DNA of 64,000 nucleotides from Diphasiastrum complanatum. Its lineage: Eukaryota; Streptophyta; Lycopodiopsida; Lycopodiales; Lycopodiaceae. Made by a program: the position numbers and the translations under genes. Shown here one piece after another: positions 23,925 through 34,479 of the stretch. The notes under the pieces were generated by a model. It did not search any database. It saw only the letters and a program-made list of their open reading frames with translations, and was not told the origin of the DNA. The number at the start of each line of letters is the position of its first letter. Positions within the stretch are counted from its first letter, which is position 1. The DNA is taken from the NCBI GenBank assembly GCA_029204225.1, contig CM055113.1, positions 15,979,822 to 16,043,821 of the forward strand, in the 5' to 3' direction.

Positions 23925-25090
23925 TGTTGGCTGATTCTGACGAATCCCCAAGATACTCGGACAGAGCAACTCAAGAACACCTCTCATCTTAGACCGAGGA
24001 GGTCTCTGAGAAGACGAGACGAATGAAGACTGAGAGCTGAGTATGAGAGCCGAGAAATGCTAGTTAGTAATAACAAGCCATAACTGTGTAAGCCTCATGG
24101 TGAATCCCAAAAGATGGAATGACCTTGTAGGAACTAGTATTTCTAGGCAAATGCAATAAGTGCAAGTAGACTCCTCTTAAAGAAAGTAGAGTGAGTCACC
24201 TTTTGATGGTGGCCTCTAGTGGAGAGCAATATTCCACTTGTAATTTGTGAAATGTGGAAATTCCACTAGGATGCCACCTAAGGAGCTCTCTTGCTCATTT
24301 AAGAGACTCCCTCTTTGTGAAGAGGAGCTTTTTGCATTGTATCTACTCCATGCTTAATAAGAAGATTTCCCATGAGTTTGATGCTACACTAAGCTCCTTG
24401 ATCATGATGGTTTTCTTGAGTGATGCCCCTATGATCACGCCCTTCCATTCATATTATTATGTGGTTGTGGATTTAGAGTGGATTAGTTTTCTTGCTTTCC
24501 TAGTTGTGGATTAGATTTCATGTCTTCTTCTGGATTAATGTAGGTTACAAGCATCCAAGAAATTTGTAGCCAATAATGTGGTATAGATCTTGCAAATTCA
24601 TTTACATTTTGGTTTCTTGAGTTTCTTCGAAAATTCAAGAATCAAGAAGATGGAGCTTCTTGATTCTTGAATGCTTGTAGGAATTAATTTTCTGGTTTTT
24701 ATGAGAAATGTGGCATGCTAGGCTAGTTGTCAGATTTTTCAAGTAGTTTAGTTTCCATTTTGCAATGATCCATTCTAGCATTCTGTTTTTAAGTGCCATA
24801 ATAATGCCGCCAACCATGTTTCAAGAAGAGCTATTTTTGGGCATTCTTGGTGTGCTTGCATGGTAGAATGATTGCAAGTGATTTCAAGAGTTCAAGAGTG
24901 TTTGAAATCTAAGTATCCATGACAGGTTGAACCATACTACAACCCCGAGAATCTGCTGCCTGATCTGGGCATTGAACCAAATAGAAATGATCAAGAACAT
25001 GCCCAACTAACAACCAGAATGGAGGTAGCATAAGTTGTAACAAGAAACAAACAAGCAGAACTAGTAGACAGACAAAGGAACCTGTCAACA
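23925..25090 (+). mobile_element. 3' LTR of the gag-only element
   Basis: It is 1,166 bp long, starts TGTTGGCTGATTCTGACG and ends CCTGTCAACA. It is collinear with 17798-18937. The low number of differences visible by eye suggests a younger insertion than the surrounding copia and gypsy relics. Confidence 0.9.
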
Positions 25091-25854
25091 TAACAACATT
25101 GGATTAGACCAAATTTGTGTGATATTTTTGCGTCTTGGGATGTTTTATGTCACATGAGTGAGGCCTCTACTCTCATAATGTTCATTTCCTTCTTTTGGTT
25201 AAAGCTGCATAATGAAGCAAAGAGACAGATATATGTGCTTTTGGAGTCATAGGGTGATACATCACATGCATTCTTTGTATTATCATTTGAAATATATATC
25301 ACATGTTTTTAGAAGAAATTAAATGATTCTTTAGCCCGGTTCATTCTCATGAGATGTGAAATACTTTGTTGACGTCCACCGGGGAACCATCGGGATCTAT
25401 GTGACAAAACAAAATGTCATATTGGAAAGAAACGATTCAATGTGCCCTAGAGACCCATTACGATTTGTGGGGCAAAAACAAAAATATATCAAATGCCCTA
25501 TCTTCTGTAGCTTTGAATCGTTGTAGCTCTTCTTATTCTGATGTTCAACAGGCTCAATGGCAGCCTGCCTACTTTCTTAGCTGACTTCCCACACCTACAT
25601 ATGCTCAAGATGTTCAACAATTTTTTCATTGGTGGACTTCCTTTGCAACTAGGCCACTTTTCCTCATTTTAAAAGCTTGATGCTTCAACTAATCTACTCA
25701 ATGGATCAACAATACCCAATGGCATTTGCAATGGTGAAGATGTTCTTAGGAAATGATCTATCTGCACCTATTCTTGATCTACGTAACTGAAGAAGCCTTA
25801 TTTGTCTTGATCTAACTAACTAAAGAAGCCTTATCTAAGCTCACTTTTAGAAGA
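25091..25854. other. Non-coding DNA between two elements
   Basis: I see no recognisable domain or RNA gene. The right end (about 25700-25850) may be decayed copia RT, since RT C-terminal sequence starts at 25855. Confidence 0.4.
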
Positions 25855-26700
25855 ATGAACTCAGTGGGCACATATCTTAGAGATAGATATTGTTACACAA
25901 CCAGTCAACAACGATATCTCATCAACGTGCTAGACAAATATGGAATGATCAACTGCAAATCGAATCACTTTTCACTCGACCCTAGTCTGAAGCTATCAAA
26001 GGAACAATGTCCTCAAACCGAGGCAGAAAAGGAGGAAATGAAGTAATATCTATTTCGCTCCATTATCGGCTCATTGACGTATGCAGCACTCGACTCGACC
26101 TTGCATACTCGATTAGTTCTCTCAGCCATTTTCTATTGAATCTAGGGCCAATGCATTGGAAAGCGCTCATGAAGGTTATGAAGTATATCCAAGCAACAAA
26201 GCATCTCAACATCTGTTATGGAGGCAACCAATCTGACAATATTCTCGAAGGATACACGGATGCAGATTGGGTAGGAGATATTGACACCAGAAGATCGACT
26301 TCTGGATTTGTGTTCTTATTCAATCAAGGCCCAATCTCATGGAACAACCGAAAACAGACTTCAGTAATCTTATCATCAACCAAATCAGAATACATAGCTG
26401 CCACGAACGCTATCAAAGAGACGATTTGGCTTAGGAACCTGCTTGTAGATATCGTCCTTGCTCAGCCACATCCAACGACCATCTATTGTGGAAATCAAGG
26501 CGCAATCACACTATCTCTAAATCCGAGATTTCACGCAAGCATATTGAAATTAGGTATCACTATCTTAGAAAGAAGTGTCATTGGTTTACTGTAGGATAGA
26601 TTTTATGGCAGCAGATTACTTCACGAAAGCATTATCCAAGGAGCACCAACTCAGATTTAACAATATGCTAAATCTGAAGATCGAAGTTTTTCAGGATCCA
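25855..26700 (+). pseudogene. Copia RT C-terminus and RNase H fragment
   Basis: 25855-26046 reads YTTSQQRYLINVLDKYGM, the end of copia RT. After a stop and frame change, 26007-26594 carries RNase H: GYTDADWVGDIDTRRSTSGF, then GPISWNNRKQTSVILSSTKS and IYCGNQGAITLSLNP. The last part reads DFMAADYFTKALSKEHQLRF near 26600-26660. It is related to copia B on the other strand (37347-37150), but not the same copy. It ends in TATTAAAGGGAAG, a polypurine tract before the putative LTR at 26714. Confidence 0.85.
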
Positions 26701-26713
26701 TATTAAAGGGAAG

Positions 26714-27420
26714 TGTTGGAGTTCAATGCTCAAGCCCAAATCCATTCGATAATGAGCATCCTGAAAGTTGTATATACTTATACTAGAAAACCAAAAAAAA
26801 AAAAAAAGGACTCCAATTTTTTTAAGCAAAAGATCGAAATTCAAAATCAGATTTTTTTGAGTCCGGATCTCGAATCGTAATTTTTTGAATCTGAATTGAC
26901 TCAACTCAAATCGTAATATTTTCGAGTCGGTACTGTAATTTCTCGAGTCATTGTATATTTTCGATACTGTTAACCAGAAATATGACGCACGTCGCGACGT
27001 TGACAATCCACCTACTATATACATACATTTATGGTCAGAATGACGACTACCTACTATAGGACGGATCTAGTAAATTAAGTAGATTAATGTCACACTTTAA
27101 CAGTATTGATCACTAACATCCAATCATCAATGTGAATCTACAATGGAGTCAGCGCTATTTATTATTCAGTAGACATTACTCTGTAGCCAACTAGTTTTTG
27201 CTCAACGATATTTAGTTGAAGCTTATTTTTATACACAACCTCGCGTTGTTGCTTCAAGCTATTGTACTCCCCAATCAATCAGAGTGCAAATTTTGTCTAC
27301 ACTGTTGTTTTGTTCTATTGCGCATTGCTACTGTTCATTCATCTTGATTATTTTTGCTGGTAACTGACGCACTTCCGATCCACAACCATCCGGTGGTAAA
27401 ACTTCTGTTGCTATGTTGCA
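26714..27420 (+). mobile_element. Putative 3' LTR of the copia fragment
   Basis: It starts TGTTGGAGTTCAATG after the polypurine tract. A possible right end is ATGTTGCA near 27420, because TGATATCAAAGT at 27432 looks like a decayed tRNA-iMet PBS. A PBS after a 3' LTR would imply that this LTR is shared with, or followed by, another element. Weak evidence. Confidence 0.35.
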
Positions 27421-27443
27421 TATTTCCGATTTGATATCAAAGT

Positions 27444-28298
27444 TTTGTTTCCATCAGATCTCTACTAATCTGATATCATTTGATACTTTCGCATTTCGTG
27501 TTTGGGTTCATGTTCTTCCTCTAACTACATTAGAAAAATAGGTACTTTATCATTAAAAAGAGCAATATTGTTTTTTATTATCTATAAAATTGAGAGATTT
27601 AAAAAGTGTTAGAAAGAGACTTTTGGAACTGTTCGTAATTTAAGACATTTGAAGCAACACTTAGTTGATGTTTCTCCTAGCCAAGCTCATGCATCATGAA
27701 GGGGAGACCGATGACACTTTCCTAATGCCAATAACTACAATACATCCCAAGTATTGCATCTTTACTACATGTTCCACAATATTTTCAAGTTATTTTGACA
27801 ACGTCAATAATTTTGCAAGAAAAAGATTTCTATGAGGAAGGAATATCAATATGGTAGACTCTTCAACAAATGTGACAACTCCCAATTATCAGTTGTGACC
27901 ATATTCACATTTCCTTGGGTTATCATATCTTGACCAACTATCATTTCCTAGTCTTATTCAATGAACGATGAATAGTATAACATATATGAATCAACAATGT
28001 AGAAATGTTGCAGCCTAGGAAAAGCAAATGTAGTATGTGTACTAACTAACTAACATATTTATAATTTTGTTTTGCTTTATTATAGTTCTTCATCTTGGAG
28101 ATGTCACTTTTAAATGGCTATCATTCTATGACGCTGGCCTTCGGTGGTAGTTAATAGTTTTCTCTGGTTTTTTAATATCTTGTATGGTTTTTGTTTCTTT
28201 TTTGTACTATTTGTTGTAGCCCACTATTGAATGAACGATGCGTAGCATTTGGAGATGGACGGTCTGGTTGCAAGCATGCGCTATGGCTCATAATCTGC
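27444..28298. other. AT-rich DNA, no gene seen
   Basis: There is no recognisable coding domain, RNA gene or clear repeat. Short open stretches near 28191-28468 have no motif and overlap the direct repeat that starts at 28299. Confidence 0.4.
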
Positions 28299-28462
28299 CT
28301 GTTCTTAACCAATCGGATAATGCCATCTGTTCAATATCACTCCTCACAAATGCTACTTGTTCACATGCACCAATGTTAGAGAAGGTGCATAAACAATTAT
28401 TTATTATCAAAATTTTCATTAAACAAATTTTGCATAAAGATGCTCAACGACTTTGTTTTATT
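28299..28462 (+). repeat. Direct repeat, left copy
   Basis: About 164 bp, shared with 28744-28910. Both contain CACTCCTCACAAATGCTACT and CATAAAGATGCTCAACGAC in the same order, with scattered mismatches. It may be the end repeats of a small non-autonomous element; the 280 bp between them are AT-rich and non-coding. Confidence 0.8.
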
Positions 28463-28743
28463 TCGTAACAACCTACTGATTTTTTCATAGTGTATTTCTG
28501 TGAAACTTTAAAAAGCCACAATATCACACTTGCATTTATTATTTCAACATTTGGAGAAGTAATAAATGTGTAATGCATCATTACTATTTTTAGACACATA
28601 TAAAAGAACATTACACTTTGTAAGGTATGCTTACTATTATCAGAAAGTATAAATAATTAAACTTATTATTTTTAGTAAGTCGTGGGCTATTTTTAGGTGG
28701 GTTTTCACGCAGGGGAAGGCCCCCACCCCCGGCTCATACTCTA

Positions 28744-28910
28744 CCTGATCTTAACCAACCGGATCATGCCATGTGTTCGATATCACTCCTCACAAATGCT
28801 ACTTGTTCACATGCACCACCGTTAGAAAGGTGCATAAACAATTATTTATTATCAAGATTTTCATTAAACAAATTTTGCATAAAGATGCTCAACGACTTTA
28901 TTTTCTTTCT
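28744..28910 (+). repeat. Direct repeat, right copy
   Basis: Second copy of 28299-28462, with a few small indels (for example around CACCACCGTTAGAAAGG). The spacing of 445 bp and the same orientation suggest a local duplication or LTR-like ends. Confidence 0.8.
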
Positions 28911-29056
28911 AGAATCAAAACTAATTTCACTTTACTTCACGTAGTGGATACCTGTTGCATATTATGCCCATTTTCAAATATATAAAAAAGCATAAAATGC
29001 ATGCATTTTTTTCAAAGACAGATTTTGCTTTTTTTTTTTTGCCTGTCTGTGCCCGT

Positions 29057-29075
29057 CTGTACGGATTCCGTACAG
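29057..29075. promoter_or_regulatory. Perfect dyad CTGTACGGA-T-TCCGTACAG
   Basis: Nine-base arms around a single central T, about 580 bp upstream of the F-box start codon. TGCCA-TG-TGGCA follows at 29077-29088. It could be a binding site for a dimeric factor or part of the neighbouring foldback. Function unknown. Confidence 0.5.
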
Positions 29076-29135
29076 CTGCCATGTGGCACATTTGTGTTGG
29101 TCAGTCAAAGTCAAACCTACTCAGGTATCCATTAC

Positions 29136-29275
29136 GCAATGGAAGGAGCCGGGCAAAGGCCATTCTGCCCGGTTCGACTTTCCAAAAAAGTTTAGGCTTG
29201 GCCCCTCCGGGCCTCGCCTAAATCTTTTTGAAAATCCTTACCGGGCAAAATGGCTTTTGCATGGCTCCTTCCATA
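29136..29275. repeat. Long imperfect hairpin upstream of the F-box gene
   Basis: The arm at about 29139-29198 pairs with 29213-29273. Pairing parts include GGAAGGAGCC (29141) with GGCTCCTTCC (29263), CATTCTGCCCGGT with ACCGGGCAAAATG, and AGTTTAGGC with GCCTAAAT. The short loop is GC-rich (GGCCCCTCCGGGCC). The layout suits a small foldback MITE or a miRNA-like precursor. It ends about 380 bp before the start codon. Confidence 0.7.
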
Positions 29276-29569
29276 ATATGTAGGAGGTTGAGTCATTTTT
29301 AGGACACTTCTTTTCTTTGTCAAACTTCCTTCCTTTGTAAAACAGCCAAAACTAATTCTACTCTATGCTTTGGTCTCAAGTCCGAACCTCCCCTTGGACA
29401 CGAAGGAGCCTTTCTCTCTGTTTCACAAACTCATAACCTACTTTGAAACCCTAGCGAAATATAGTATGTGTAACTAGAAGCCCTAACGCTAAATTAGGTT
29501 TAGGGTGCTTTTGTGACTTGTCAAAAGCATCGCCGGGTTGAAATGAAGAAAGGGAGACGGATGGCAGAG

Positions 29570-29616
29570 AGAGACAGAGAGAGAGAGAGAGAAAGAGAAA
29601 GAGAAAGAGAAAGAGA
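29570..29616 (+). repeat. GA-rich microsatellite in the F-box 5' UTR
   Basis: GAGAGA and GAAAGA units lie about 40-85 bp upstream of the chosen start codon. Purine-rich GA tracts are common in plant 5' UTRs. The frame is open through it and reads alternating Arg-Glu, which inflates the apparent protein. Confidence 0.85.
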
Positions 29617-29653
29617 AGCCGTATCGAGCGAGCGAGCGATCGATCGATCAGGC

Positions 29654-30874
29654 ATGGCGGAGTCGAAGGCCGTTGCGTGCAAAGCAGCAAGAGGAGGCGT
29701 GCGGTGGATGGATCTGCCTGTGGAACTGAAAGAGGGGATCCTTGCGCGGTTGCCTGTTTCCCATCTTCTTAGGTTGCGTTCGGTTTGCAAGGACTGGAGA
29801 TCCATGATATCGTCGCCCACCTTCTTAAAGCTTTACTACTACAACCTCCAGGATCCTCTTGCCGTACGCAAGGAAGAATGGCTGGTTGTTTATGCTAGCG
29901 ATACGTTTTTTGCCTACATCCCTTCCTTTCGAAAGTGGGTTCACCTCGACCTCAACCATGCTCTTCTTCCTGCGGGATCGCATGTTAGAGGTCTAGTGGC
30001 CGCAGGAGGCCTGTTATGTGTGTATTCGTATAATTTTAATCTTTACACTCGGAGTTTTGTTGTATGCAATCCATTGACTAAGGCTCGTAAATTGTTGCCG
30101 CTTCTGCCGATGAGCAGTGCCGTGACGACATGGACAATGATCGTGGATAATACATCTAAGGCCTACAAGGTGATTGTTCTGAACATGTCCACACCAGCAG
30201 TTCTTCAGGTCTATGATTCTGAGAGCTGTCAGTGGATACAAACAACTTTGAGTCAAGGAACAGCCCCGGCTCAAGGTCACCGAGATATTGTGTTTAGACA
30301 TAGCGCAACTTGCATTAGCAAAGTTGTGTATTGCATAGATTGCACACAAGGCTCGGTGTTTGCTTATGACATAGGAAAAGACGATTGGAGCAAAATCAAT
30401 GCCCCTTTTCCTCAAGGATTCGGCATATGGAAGGAAAATATTTTTGTGTTTCCTAGATTTGTGCAAGGAGTTTTAAACAAGAGGTTGATGCTAGTAGGAG
30501 GTTTGATACAAGGTGAAATCATGGAGTCAATTGGGGTTGTGTGGGAGCTTGACACAAGTACAATGACTTGGTGCGAAATTGCTAGGGCTCCTGATCATAT
30601 GTGGAAAGAAATGCTTGAATGTTGCTATATGGCTGATGAGTTTCCCATCCGAGTGCAGTTCACAGGGGGTGGTGGTTTGATCTGTGTTACTATGGTTCCA
30701 TGCTGTCAAGTGCTTGTGTATGACATCCATAAAAAATCGTGGCAGAAGCTACCAAATCTACCAGTACCTTATTTAGAGTGCGCTGCCTCGTACTTTTATG
30801 AGCCCAGATTGGATGCACAATTGACGACACCAGCGAACCTATCTTTGGCACCTTGGATGGCTGATGATTTGTAG
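29654..30874 (+). CDS. F-box protein, kelch-type
   Basis: An intronless frame of 406 residues from the ATG at 29654. The frame stays open upstream to an ATG at 29513, but that extension is an Arg-Glu run encoded by a GA repeat, so I chose the ATG directly ahead of the conserved region. The F-box is at residues 18-60 (MDLPVELKEGILARLPVSHL, then LRSVCKDWRSMI). Such motifs bind SKP1 in SCF ubiquitin ligases. The rest fits the beta-propeller substrate-binding half of plant F-box/kelch proteins: GLLCVYSYN then FVVCNPLTKARKLLP near 125-155, VYDSESCQW near 200, a GG-containing strand near 290, VWELDTSTMTW, and VYDIHKKSWQKLP near 370. Length is typical. No frame damage is seen. It is surrounded by transposon DNA, with a hairpin and dyad upstream. 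The target protein cannot be told from sequence. Confidence 0.93.
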   Translation: MAESKAVACKAARGGVRWMDLPVELKEGILARLPVSHLLRLRSVCKDWRSMISSPTFLKLYYYNLQDPLAVRKEEWLVVYASDTFFAYIPSFRKWVHLDLNHALLPAGSHVRGLVAAGGLLCVYSYNFNLYTRSFVVCNPLTKARKLLPLLPMSSAVTTWTMIVDNTSKAYKVIVLNMSTPAVLQVYDSESCQWIQTTLSQGTAPAQGHRDIVFRHSATCISKVVYCIDCTQGSVFAYDIGKDDWSKINAPFPQGFGIWKENIFVFPRFVQGVLNKRLMLVGGLIQGEIMESIGVVWELDTSTMTWCEIARAPDHMWKEMLECCYMADEFPIRVQFTGGGGLICVTMVPCCQVLVYDIHKKSWQKLPNLPVPYLECAASYFYEPRLDAQLTTPANLSLAPWMADDL

Positions 30875-33800
30875 GAATGATAGCGCTCGAAATTCAATGT
30901 CATTGATTTCATTAACGTGCATGTAGGCCCCTGATGTCTTCGTGGAATTTAGAAACGTAATCTCTAGGTTCGTACTTCATTACTCGGTATAGAATTAAAT
31001 CCGTAGCTGCCTTTCATGCTTTAACCCTATGTTCGTGCCTTTCGGCAGGCGGCTATGGATGGGGCTTCTTCATCTTATGAAACGCTTGATTGTTGCAGTT
31101 CTTCCAAGGCGGATGGAAGGGATATGGTCTTCATAACTTAGTTGTGTACAGAGGAGGGCGATTATCACCTACTCCGTAAAGCAATTATATAGTTTGTGAT
31201 AAGTTCTAGCTGGTAGCAAGGGGGTGATACACATACCTTGCACTAATCAACATACATCACTGAAATGAAGACAGGAGGAGCTTTTGGAACTCAAGCTTTC
31301 AAAGGGTCCATAAGTGATTTGATGACACCCTTGTGGTATAGTGGCCTGGCAGTTTTCATTTCGTTTCACTAATTAAAGCATCTATTGTCATGACTGTTTT
31401 CATATAGAACATTTGGGTCATATGATCTTGCTCCAAATCATTGCATGAGTGAAAAGGTGCATTTGCATACAACGATTGTTTTCATATAGAACATTTGGGT
31501 CATATGATCTTTGCTTCAAATCATTGCATGAGTGAAACGTTGCATCTGCATACAAATGAACATATTTTAGCGAAAGTTTTCTAACCATCTTCATTCTTTG
31601 GATGGGTAAGGACGAGGACATGTTGGCTCAAGCAATATGATAAATATGCTTGGGAGTATATTGAAGTATATGTTGTGCCACCTATAAATTTTAGCCTGCA
31701 CACGAGTAGTACCTGAAAGGAAGGTGGTTAGTTGATGAGAATCTCTCTTTCCAGTTAGATTTCAAGTGTTATTGTGCTTGCCTTTTGCACTAGCTGGATC
31801 GCCTTATTATTGACATCTGCCAACCTTCCCCTTGGCACGATTATCATTGTGCATCAAACTCCAGTTAAAGCTCGAAGATCCATTCATTATTTGTTGATTT
31901 CAAAAATGGTAAGCTCCACCCTCTTCCCGTCAACAGCTAAAAGGATAGTCGATACTTGAGCAGAGAAATTTGAGCAGTGGACGGTTTGGATGATAATTTT
32001 GCTGCTCCCAGTCATTGAAGATTCAAACTATTTGAGGCTTGTTCCAAGATTGTGCCCTTTGTTTGATGCTTTGTGGGTTAGATGCTCGAGAGATCGTGTA
32101 TTTGGATTCTACACCTTTTACACTATAGGAGTTGGGAACTCTTGCGGGTTTGTACTAACTCGTATCAAGATGTTTTCTACGTACCAAGGGACTCGCTAGT
32201 AGAAAGGCAAAGGGAAATGAAAAGGGAAATGACTGGTACTTGAGGGACTTGCTAGTGAAAGGCGTGTGAAAAATGACCACTGGTAGATTTTTGAAATGAC
32301 GACAGTTTGGAAGGTTCTTCCATTTGACTAGCAGAGGATTATGAATTTATATCATTTGTTGCAATCAAACTATGCTGAGTGCAAATGCGGCAGAGACATG
32401 GTAAGGTACAAAATCTGAACATGTGGATTACAAGAGAGAACAGCTGTACAAATAGCTTTCTTCGCAAGTGCTCGAAATGTTAAAGAACAAGACCATGAAC
32501 TTGACTTCGAAGGAGTCTGGTTCACATGGATGATTACATGGACTTAATTGATCTTTGAAACTTTGATGTTTACGTTGGTCATTTGATGGTAAGGGGAGAA
32601 TTATGCTATTCACAAGTGCAAACTAAATAGTTTGATCTATGACACGCGAGTCCGTATGCAAGATATCCTCTCACCTGCTAACCAGATTGTGGAAGACGAC
32701 CTTTAATCAGTAGTTTCCTATTTTTCTCGCAATTCAGAGACAGCTCATGTTAACAGCGTTTTCTGTCCGATTACCCGTTAAAAGCTGGCATTGGTCGCCA
32801 CCATTCAGCTGAACGCACGCTTGCAGAAGTGCCATTTGAAAGAATACATGTAAGATGCGCACATCTCAGAACCCTCTGAGACAGATGTGTTTATTTGGGA
32901 TGGTGTAATGACTAGTGATGTAAACACCTGCAATCATGATCACAAAGGTGAATTTATTTTCTGAATCTGGAGCACATAAGCTTTTCTCATCACTGCTTCA
33001 ATTGTTTTGTGTGGTAACCTCTTCAGAATTATCAAAATTTCAGCTGCACTGCTTTCTAGAAGTTACTGCTAATCAAAAGAACAACACAATATCGACATGT
33101 GACTGTCTTTTTTCAAAAGATTGTCTTTTTATGTTACAGCCTTGTTTTCCATGGTATTGCTGAGTTCTTATTTCAGAACACTAAATGTTGTATGAAGATA
33201 TTCACTATATTGATAATGATTTATTTCCGATCTTGGTAAATCTTACTTTGGGAAGCTTTTTATTTTTAGTTTCGAACAAAAAAGTGGCTCATAAGATGTA
33301 TAAATGTGCTAGAACAAGTATTTAGACTCTGATTGAGAAGAGGCTGTGGTGTGAATACATACATAGTACCAGTTGGTAGTACTATGATCTAATGCGCGAT
33401 TGAATCTTTTGGACTGATTTAGGAATCTGTGGATTTTTCTGAGGATTACTGCAAATGGACAATTCTCCTGTTTCCCATAAAATTATCATAAGAACAATCA
33501 TAATACTGGAACTTGTATCACTTGTACCATCAAAAGGAGATGTTTATGATGCAAGATGGGAAAAAGGCTAAGGGGGATTGGAGAGTTGTATTGTGCTTGA
33601 GTTTATTGGATTGTTTTACAACATTTCAAAATGTTTGCTATTGTAATGTGGTAGTTTGTAACCATTTTGAAGTATATTTTTCCATATACTAATCAAACAT
33701 CCAATGTTTCTTTGGTCCCAAGTTCAAGACCCCTTTGAAAATCTAGATGTATATGTTAATCAAGGCTTGACTCAGTTAGCTTGGCATCCAAAGTCTCTTT

Positions 33801-34479
33801 GGTCAACCGCAACAGGTGGCCTAATATAAGAAATTTTTTAAATTTGAAGTTGCACCTTACAAAATTATTCAAAACAAGTTTCTTTGGTACTGTGACTTGG
33901 GTAGCTTGAAAGTTACCTTCATCCCTTTCACCAATAGGAATTATATGGTGAGAGCAACTCAATGATTATGAGATTGAATAAGACTAACCTGAATTTGTTA
34001 TTTTGGAAAAAGATGTAAGTAGCAATAAACTTAATTGCACAAGCATGATAATGTGCAATATTTATATTGTACATCAAGGTTATAATGACACCATGGAGTA
34101 CACGCATCCCAAGTTTTGAAGCCAATGGACTTTAAGGTGCCACTTTGTGCAAATTGAAATTTGAGCCTAGATTTCAATTGCCATTAAAATAGTTTTGTTT
34201 TATTTGATTACATTAGGGTAGTTTCCAACTCAAATAAACTAGGTAATGGTCTTCTTTTCACACCTTAGTTATTTTATACATGATGAGTGCCAACCTTGAA
34301 TTCATTACATTCAAACACCATTAAAGCATCAAAACGTAAAAAATGCTTTAGACTCAAAGAACTAAAGATGGAAATGGAGAATGTTTTTTTTATGCCACTA
34401 CAAGTAAGATTGGTCCTTTTTTGAGGGGTACATCATTTTCTAATGTAAATGATTTTAAAGAGGGAAGGAATATTGGCGT
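30875..34479. other. F-box 3' flank and intergenic DNA
   Basis: The first few hundred bases are probably 3' UTR. The rest is AT-rich, with only short open stretches and no recognisable domain on either strand. It contains the duplication at 31393-31557 and a small degenerate duplication near 32181-32264 (GGGACT and CTAGTGAAAGGC words). I see no RNA gene. Confidence 0.5.
31393..31557 (+). repeat. 82-bp tandem duplication downstream of the F-box gene
   Basis: TGTTTTCATATAGAACATTT begins at 31395 and again at 31477, each followed by GGGTCATATGATCT and CAAATCATTGCATGAGTGAAA. The two units differ by a few bases. It lies about 520 bp after the stop codon, possibly in or past the 3' UTR. Confidence 0.85.

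Larger units (their letters stand above)
17798..25090 (+). mobile_element. Full-length LTR element with gag only (TR-GAG-like)
   Basis: Two long direct repeats (17798-18937 and 23925-25090) have TG..CA ends with short inverted termini (TGTTG and CAACA). A PBS-like site follows the first LTR and a purine tract (TAGGGGTGAGATGA) precedes the second. The 5-kb interior encodes a Gag with zinc knuckles, but I found no RT, RNase H or integrase motif in any frame. Plant gag-only LTR elements are known as TR-GAGs and depend on partner elements for pol. Flanking bases (GGACA left, TAACA right) are not a convincing target-site duplication. Confidence 0.85.

Noticed and set aside
17788-25095. Target-site duplication of the gag-only element
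   Set aside because: GGACA before and TAACA after the element share only part of their bases, so I do not claim a duplication.
29513-29653. Arg-Glu-rich N-terminal extension of the F-box protein
   Set aside because: It is encoded by a GA microsatellite, has no conserved residues and lies ahead of a suitable ATG. Treated as 5' UTR.
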